Shown: positions 58,960 to 64,000 of the stretch, piece by piece
Layout: the number at the start of each line of letters is the position of its first letter
Position numbering within the stretch: position 1 is the stretch's first letter
NCBI GenBank assembly: GCA_035308565.1
Contig: DATGGK010000038.1
Coordinates: 1-64,000 of the forward strand
Origin: JANXLS01 sp035308565
GTDB taxonomy: Bacteria; Planctomycetota; SZUA-567; H5-PLA8
Reading direction: 5' to 3'
DNA length: 64,000 nucleotides
The notes under the pieces: generated by a model
What the model was told of the DNA's origin: nothing
Seen by the model: only the letters and a program-made list of their open reading frames with translations
Databases searched by the model: none
Position numbers and translations under genes: made by a program

Positions 58960-61900
58960 CTACTTCCGTTCTTCTTCGTTGTCCTTTGAAAGCGCCTCGT
59001 AATATTTCTCGACCAGCACGCGGTAGTCGCGCGGCGCTTCTTCGGTTTCGTCGGATTTGATCGGGCGCGCTTTCAGCAAGCGTTCCTGGCGTTCGAGCGC
59101 GCCTTGAGCGATGTCGTCCATGTTGCGGCGGATGTGTTCAAAGTTTGCGCCGCCCATGTTTTTCTGGCCGAGCTGCGGCGGGCCTTCGGGCTTGGAGGAA
59201 TTGTTTTCGTTTTTCTGCGCCGCTTGCTCCATCGCGCCCATCGCCTCTTTCATTTTCAAGCGTTCTGGCGCGTTGGGTTCGAGGCGCTCAAGCTTCAACT
59301 TCAGCTTTTCCATCTGCTGCTTGAGCTGCTCCTTGCGTTCCTCAGCGAGCTTCTTCGCGGCCTCGGAATTTTCCTGTGCCTGCGGCTGTTCATTCTTCGC
59401 TTCAGTTTTGCGATTCGGATCGGGCTTCGTCGGGTCGTTGGCTTTGGTCGCATCCTTTGGATCGCCCTGCTTGTTCGCCTGCGACGGATTGTTCGATTGA
59501 TTGTTGGCCTGCTGATTCTGCGAATTCTGCTGAGGATTGTTGGCCTGCTGATTCTTCTGGTTCTCATTCTTTTGATCCGAATTCTTCTGATCGTTGGGCT
59601 TCGCGTTCGGATCGTTCTTTTCGAGCGCCTTTGCGGTTTCGGCGGCTTGGCGCGCGGCCTCTTCCATCGCCTTGAGGCGCTCAAGCTGCGAGTTGCGTGC
59701 TTCCGCGGCGAAGTCGTCGATCTGCTTGTCCACCTTGTTGAGCGTCTGGATGAAATCCTCGCCCTTCTTCGCGGCTTCGGTCGGCGTCTTCGCGCTGGTT
59801 TGGTCGTCGGGTTTCTTGTCGGTGCCGAAGCGCTTCATGTCGCCGGCGTTCTTTTCCATGTTCTTGGGCAATTCAGTTTTCTGCGTCAAATCGCGCGCTT
59901 CGGCCGCGGCCTGGCTCGCAGCCGGGTTGGCGTCTTTGGCCATTTCCTTCAAACCTTCGAGCGCTTGATCGAGCTTGCGCGCGTCGCGCGCGGCTTGATC
60001 CTGTTTGTTCGCGGCCTCGTCGCGCTTGGCGGCTTCGGGCTGGTCGAGTTTGGCGCCGGCCGGCTTGTCGGGGACGTCCTTGATAGCGTTGTTGGCTTTC
60101 TCCTGATTTTCCTTCGCGGCGTTGGCGAGGGCCTTGGCTTCCTTGGCTTTTTCTTCCATGGTTTTGCCCGCGGCGCGTTCGTAATCGGCGACCGCCTGAT
60201 TCAGCGCTTGCTCGGTTTTTTCCGCGGCGGACTTCGCGGTGGAATCGTTGCGTTCGCGCATCGCCTGCGCGGCTTGGTCGGCTTGCTTGGCGGCGTGTTC
60301 CAGGATGTTCTTCGCGTCGTCGTGCAGATTCTGATGGCGCAACGTCTGGAGCTTGGTGGAGGCGTCGGCCAGTTCGCGCGCGGCGTCGCCCACTTTGTCC
60401 TGGCGGTTGGGAAGGTCGGGCGCGTTGTGTTTGTCTTTGTCGGCGAGGTCCTTGCCGATGTCGCCTTGTTCTTTCTGCGCGGCTTGGAGCTTTTTCATGG
60501 CGGCGGCCATCTGTTTCATGTCGCCGGCGTCAGTGTTCTGTTTGGCTTGCTGAAGTTTTTCGGCAAGCTGCTGCAGCGCTTTCTCGGCGTTCTTCGCTTC
60601 GCGCGCGGCTTCGTCCTGCTTGCCCGAACTCATCGCCTGCGCGGCTTTGTCGGCCGCCTGATTCGCAGGAGAATTTTCGTTGCTCTGCCGCTTGGCCTGT
60701 TCGATGTCGTTTGCGCCGCCCAAGCCCTCCTCTTGGGCTTTGTCGCCAAGACTCTTCAGCGTTTCGTTGAGCGCGGCGAGATCATTTTTGACGTCGGCCT
60801 GCTTCGCCGCCTGCTCGCGCATCGTTTGTTCGGCGCTGGGCTGGCCTCCCTGACCTTGTTGTTGAGCGGTCTGCTCACCCTTCTTGGACTCGCCGCCCTG
60901 TTGTTGAGCGCTCTGTTGCTCGCCCTTCTTGGGTTCGCCGCCTTGCTGCTGCGCGGATTGCTGTTCGCCTTTTTGTGGCTGCTGGCCGTTTTGCTGCTGA
61001 GCGCTCTGTTTTTCGCCGCTCTTTTGCTCGCCGTTTTGCTGCTGTTCGTTTTTGGCGGATTGCGGCTGGCCTTCCTTCTTTTCAGCATTCTGCTCGTTCT
61101 TCTGCTGGCCTTTTTGCTGCTCGTTTTGAGCCTGCTGCATTTTTTCGGCGATATCCTGCTGGCGGTTGGCGAGTTCCTCGGCTTGCTTCTGAGCGTTGTC
61201 CAATTGTTGGCGCGTTTGTTTTTGCAGCGCTTGCTCCAGCGCGCGCTTGGCTTCGCGGCTGTTCTGTTGCGCCTGACGGTTTTGGTCTTTCGCATTCTCC
61301 AGACTGCGCGGCTGGTTGGGCTGCTTAAGTTCGTTTTGAGCCTGCTTGGCTTTGTCCGCGGCCTGCTGCATTTTGTCCTGAGCGGGCTTCAGATCGTCGT
61401 TGCGATCAGCCAAATCTTCAAGCTTGCGCGCGCGATCCTCGGCCTCCTTGGCGAGCTTCTCGGCGGCGTCTTCAGCCTTCTTCTGCAATTCGCGCTTCTG
61501 TTCTTCCTGCTGCTTGCGCTCTTCGGATTGCGGGTCGCCCTGCGGCGGCTGCTGTTTCTTCTCGTTGAGTTCCTCAAGCTGCCGGTCGAGTTCCTTCTGG
61601 CGCTCCATCATCGGCGGCATCTGCGTCAGTTGCTCTTTGGCCTGCTGCTGGTCCTGTTGCTGTTGCTCCTGATCCTTCTTCTGATTCTTCTTCGAATTTT
61701 TGTTCATTGCCATCTTGAAGCGCGGGTCGCCTTCCTTGTCGGAGAGCAACAGGCGGCGCGTTTCGCTCAAGTGCCGCAGCGCTTCGTTCATCGGCTTGAC
61801 GGCGGCGGGCGTGTCGGGCTTCTTCAATTCGGCTTCGGCCAGCGCCATCTTCACGATGGCGTCTTCCATGTGCTTCATTTCTTTTTCGCCGAGCGCGGGT

Positions 61901-63825
61901 TTGTGCTGCTCGCCGCCGGGCTGCGGGTCGCCTTCTTTCGGCTTTGCTTCAGCTTCAGGATTCGCGGCCTGTTCGAGTTCTTTCTTGACTTCGTCGATCA
62001 ACTTTTCGACGCGCGCGCGCAGTTGCGCTTGGCCCTCGTTGGTCTTCGACGCCGCCACCTTTTCGCCGTCGGCAGCTTTGGCGCGGTCGGCTTCCTCTTT
62101 ATCGCGCAAACTTTCGTGCTGGCGCGCCTGAGCGAAATCGTCTTTCAGGATTTTCTTCTGCGCATCGATGAGCTTGTCGAGCTGCTTGATTTCGGGCGGC
62201 GTGCCCTGCTGCTTCTTATCTTTCTTCTTGGGATCTTTTTCGTTGTCGTATTTTTCCTCGTCGTAGACGGTGATGAAATGAATGTCGCTCTTGCTCATCT
62301 TCGGTCCGCCGGCGGTGACGGTGTCGTTGTCCATCGCGTAGGCGTAATAGCTGATCACTTCGCCGCCTTTCAAATCCATCTGGCCGAGTTCCCAGACGAG
62401 TTTGCCATCCACGTGAAGCGGGGTCGGGTCGAGGCGCCGCACCATTAATTGTTTCTCTTCCATGCCGAGGCTGTGGAAGATGCCGATTTCGCGCACGCCG
62501 ATGTCGTCGTCAGCGCTGATTTCGACTTCGACCGTCTGTTCCTTGTGGACCATCAAATCTTTTTCGGGCTTCTTGATGCGCACGGTCGGGTAGCGGTCTT
62601 TGAGCGCTTTGATTTGGAACAGCGCGCCCGCGCCGGGATTGCCGTCAGCGTCGGCGATCTTCACCTGATAGTCGTCGTCTTTGTCCACATCGAAAACAAT
62701 CGAAGCCTTGCGCGCTTCGGCGGATTCAAACGAGCCGGGCACTTCGGCGCGCTTCGATTTGAACGCGATGGAGGCGCGGCCGAGATCGACGTTGGATTTC
62801 ACATCGACGTGAATTTTGCTGCCGCGCAGCGCGCGCACGTCGCCGGTGCCGGGCGGAAGGGCTTCGATGCCTTTGCCGGTGTAGGCCGGGTGTTCGATGC
62901 GCAGCGCGAATTCGGTGATCTCAGGCTTCTTGTATACTTTGATTCTGTATTCATCGGATTCGGTGTCGCCGGCGTGAATCTTGTAGCGCGCGGTGTCAAG
63001 CAAGCGGCGCAGCGTGGCTTTGTACAAGCCGTCTTCGGCGCGGTCCATGGGGCGGTCTTCCCAATGGCTTTCCTTCTCGTCGCCGATCAGGACGGAGAGC
63101 GTCGCGGTCTCGGGAAGCTTGCCGTCGAGCTGGACTTTGATTTCGACACTGGATTCGATCTCGGCTTTGTCGTTGCCCGGATAGACGTTTTTGATTTCAG
63201 TGAGCGTCGGCGCGGCGATGTTGGCGGTTGGCTTCATGAAGCGCGCCCACGTGATCGCGAAGAGCCGGCTGTTTTTCGCGGCGTAAAGGGCCATGAGCGC
63301 CGCGAGCACGAAGGCGATGCCGAAGGCGCAGGCGAGTTGCTTCCAGCGGATGGTGCGTTTGAAATCGAGCGGTTCGGAACGTTCGCCGGCTTGATTAACC
63401 AGCGCCGCGACCAAAAGAGGGCTTGCGAATTTGCGGGCTTTTTCTTTATCGGCGCCGAATTCGAGCGCTGTTGAAAGCTGCTGTTCGAGCTGCGGGTAGA
63501 CGCCTTCGACTTCGCGCGCCGATTGGATTGTGTTGCCGAGTTTGCGCCAGGGGCGATAGACGAAATGGAAGAGCGAGAAGGCCACGGCGATGACTGTGGA
63601 GAGCAGCACGAAGACGCGCGTGCCGACCGCGAGCTTGAAGACAATATCCGCCGCGCTGAAGCCGAGGAACGCCGCGACGAAGACCGCGAGTGCCGCGAGC
63701 AGGCCGGTGCCGAGGTATTTGGCGCGCTGGCGGTTGCGCACGCCATCCACGCGCGAGCGGATGCGCCGCCAGGAACGGTCGGCGGATTCTTCAAGGACCT
63801 GCGGAGTGGTGCCAGTCGAGAGCAT
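58960..63825 (-). CDS. DUF4175-like membrane protein with very long Gln/Lys-rich coiled coil
   Basis: About 1,621 residues from the ATG at 63825, with GGAG about ten bases upstream; a TTG three codons earlier is less likely. Two or three spans near residues 45-85 and one near 175-190 (ACAFGIAFVLAALMALYAA) anchor an extracytoplasmic region with Ig-like beta domains (about 200-520). From about 560 to 1,500 the protein is a long coiled coil made largely of Gln, Lys, Glu, Ala and Asn (QQQQDQQQAKEQLTQM), including a 15-residue tandem repeat (KKGEQQSAQQQGGEP type) near residues 940-1,000. The family resembles DUF4175 proteins that accompany VWA/MoxR genes. Upstream partners would lie beyond the window. 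Lead gene of the operon in view. Confidence 0.82.
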   Translation of the reverse strand: MLSTGTTPQVLEESADRSWRRIRSRVDGVRNRQRAKYLGTGLLAALAVFVAAFLGFSAADIVFKLAVGTRVFVLLSTVIAVAFSLFHFVYRPWRKLGNTIQSAREVEGVYPQLEQQLSTALEFGADKEKARKFASPLLVAALVNQAGERSEPLDFKRTIRWKQLACAFGIAFVLAALMALYAAKNSRLFAITWARFMKPTANIAAPTLTEIKNVYPGNDKAEIESSVEIKVQLDGKLPETATLSVLIGDEKESHWEDRPMDRAEDGLYKATLRRLLDTARYKIHAGDTESDEYRIKVYKKPEITEFALRIEHPAYTGKGIEALPPGTGDVRALRGSKIHVDVKSNVDLGRASIAFKSKRAEVPGSFESAEARKASIVFDVDKDDDYQVKIADADGNPGAGALFQIKALKDRYPTVRIKKPEKDLMVHKEQTVEVEISADDDIGVREIGIFHSLGMEEKQLMVRRLDPTPLHVDGKLVWELGQMDLKGGEVISYYAYAMDNDTVTAGGPKMSKSDIHFITVYDEEKYDNEKDPKKKDKKQQGTPPEIKQLDKLIDAQKKILKDDFAQARQHESLRDKEEADRAKAADGEKVAASKTNEGQAQLRARVEKLIDEVKKELEQAANPEAEAKPKEGDPQPGGEQHKPALGEKEMKHMEDAIVKMALAEAELKKPDTPAAVKPMNEALRHLSETRRLLLSDKEGDPRFKMAMNKNSKKNQKKDQEQQQQDQQQAKEQLTQMPPMMERQKELDRQLEELNEKKQQPPQGDPQSEERKQQEEQKRELQKKAEDAAEKLAKEAEDRARKLEDLADRNDDLKPAQDKMQQAADKAKQAQNELKQPNQPRSLENAKDQNRQAQQNSREAKRALEQALQKQTRQQLDNAQKQAEELANRQQDIAEKMQQAQNEQQKGQQKNEQNAEKKEGQPQSAKNEQQQNGEQKSGEKQSAQQQNGQQPQKGEQQSAQQQGGEPKKGEQQSAQQQGGESKKGEQTAQQQGQGGQPSAEQTMREQAAKQADVKNDLAALNETLKSLGDKAQEEGLGGANDIEQAKRQSNENSPANQAADKAAQAMSSGKQDEAAREAKNAEKALQQLAEKLQQAKQNTDAGDMKQMAAAMKKLQAAQKEQGDIGKDLADKDKHNAPDLPNRQDKVGDAARELADASTKLQTLRHQNLHDDAKNILEHAAKQADQAAQAMRERNDSTAKSAAEKTEQALNQAVADYERAAGKTMEEKAKEAKALANAAKENQEKANNAIKDVPDKPAGAKLDQPEAAKRDEAANKQDQAARDARKLDQALEGLKEMAKDANPAASQAAAEARDLTQKTELPKNMEKNAGDMKRFGTDKKPDDQTSAKTPTEAAKKGEDFIQTLNKVDKQIDDFAAEARNSQLERLKAMEEAARQAAETAKALEKNDPNAKPNDQKNSDQKNENQKNQQANNPQQNSQNQQANNQSNNPSQANKQGDPKDATKANDPTKPDPNRKTEAKNEQPQAQENSEAAKKLAEERKEQLKQQMEKLKLKLERLEPNAPERLKMKEAMGAMEQAAQKNENNSSKPEGPPQLGQKNMGGANFEHIRRNMDDIAQGALERQERLLKARPIKSDETEEAPRDYRVLVEKYYEALSKDNEEERK

Positions 63826-63945
63826 GGGCGTCAATCTCCGTGAGCACGGCGCTGCAAGTGAACCCTAAGAGCGTAGTGCGCTTTGTGGGCGGGTCAATAC
63901 CTAAGATGAGTAAACACCGAAAATGGGATTAGGACACGCTAAATT

Positions 63946-64000
63946 AACGATGAATGATGAATGAGGAACGATGAATAATTGCGTCCGAAAATTCATCGTT
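63946..64000. repeat. Heptanucleotide repeat with inverted arm at the window edge
   Basis: AACGATG, AATGATG, AATGAGG, AACGATG, AATAATT (63946-63980), then ATTCATCGTT (63991-64000), which is the exact complement of AACGATGAAT. The arm may continue outside the window. It lies upstream of the DUF4175 gene and probably marks the end of the next gene. Confidence 0.75.

Noticed and set aside
59104..62448. A 1,114-residue plus-strand ORF opposite the DUF4175-like gene, with similar long antisense ORFs at 56458-58797 and elsewhere
   Set aside because: Long antisense frames are expected opposite high-GC, low-stop coding regions. The translations are Leu/Arg-rich with no domain, signal or start context.
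1..64000. tRNA, rRNA, riboswitch, integrase, transposase or prophage genes
   Set aside because: None was recognised by eye on either strand. Small RNA genes could be missed without a covariance search.

Overview
The window reads as a chromosomal segment of a high-GC, Gram-negative-type bacterium. It is most likely from the PVC superphylum (Planctomycetota or Verrucomicrobiota). The pointers are a DUF1592-type c-type cytochrome followed by a DUF1552 protein, a large VWA/DUF4175-like operon, a Ser/Thr kinase with a membrane anchor and TPR tail, FG-GAP/VCBS and HEAT proteins, and a giant autotransporter-strand protein. No rRNA, tRNA, CRISPR array, transposase, phage gene or replication origin was recognised. 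Phylum assignment is inference, since no marker gene is present.

Layout. 0-8 kb: an acyl-CoA thioesterase, a secreted FG-GAP protein, a protein joining a tyrosine-phosphatase-like domain to a C-terminal c-type haem motif, and two secreted cupredoxin/Ig-like proteins that share a C-terminal domain. 8-17.7 kb: a CehA/McbA-like lipoprotein without its metal ligands, a Ser/Thr kinase, a TPR/SPOR lipoprotein, a PyrK-like ferredoxin-reductase subunit and an unknown secreted protein. 17.7-26.7 kb: a TPR, zinc-ribbon, membrane, beta-propeller protein, PilT, a Trm112-like protein, a GT4-GT9 glycosyltransferase pair (cell-envelope glycan synthesis) and a flippase-like membrane protein. 26.9-39.7 kb: one gene of about 4,260 codons built from long internal repeats and ending in a gingipain-like C25 peptidase domain. 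40-49.7 kb: an aldo/keto reductase, a GH127 glycosidase, then DUF1552, DUF1592 and a small membrane protein. 49.8-52.9 kb: a probable three-gene operon (TPR-hydrolase, unknown, SDR). 52.9-63.8 kb: a minus-strand operon of a DUF4175-like coiled-coil protein, a VWA/glutamine-amidotransferase-like membrane protein and a HEAT-repeat protein, the last two joined by an ATGA overlap.

The most unusual content is repetitive rather than a single gene cassette. (1) Nine-base tandem repeats sit before three genes in the first 7 kb. (2) Seven-base tandem repeats, often in inverted pairs that can form long hairpins, sit at gene ends; two genes have stop codons inside them, and two others carry the same heptads in frame. 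(3) Several families of short palindromes lie between genes and also inside reading frames without breaking them, in the manner of Rickettsia palindromic elements. The strongest single-gene novelty is the phosphatase/cytochrome fusion at 1962-2873.

All calls come from reading the sequence and translations by eye. Domain names are recognition by motif and not the result of a database search.
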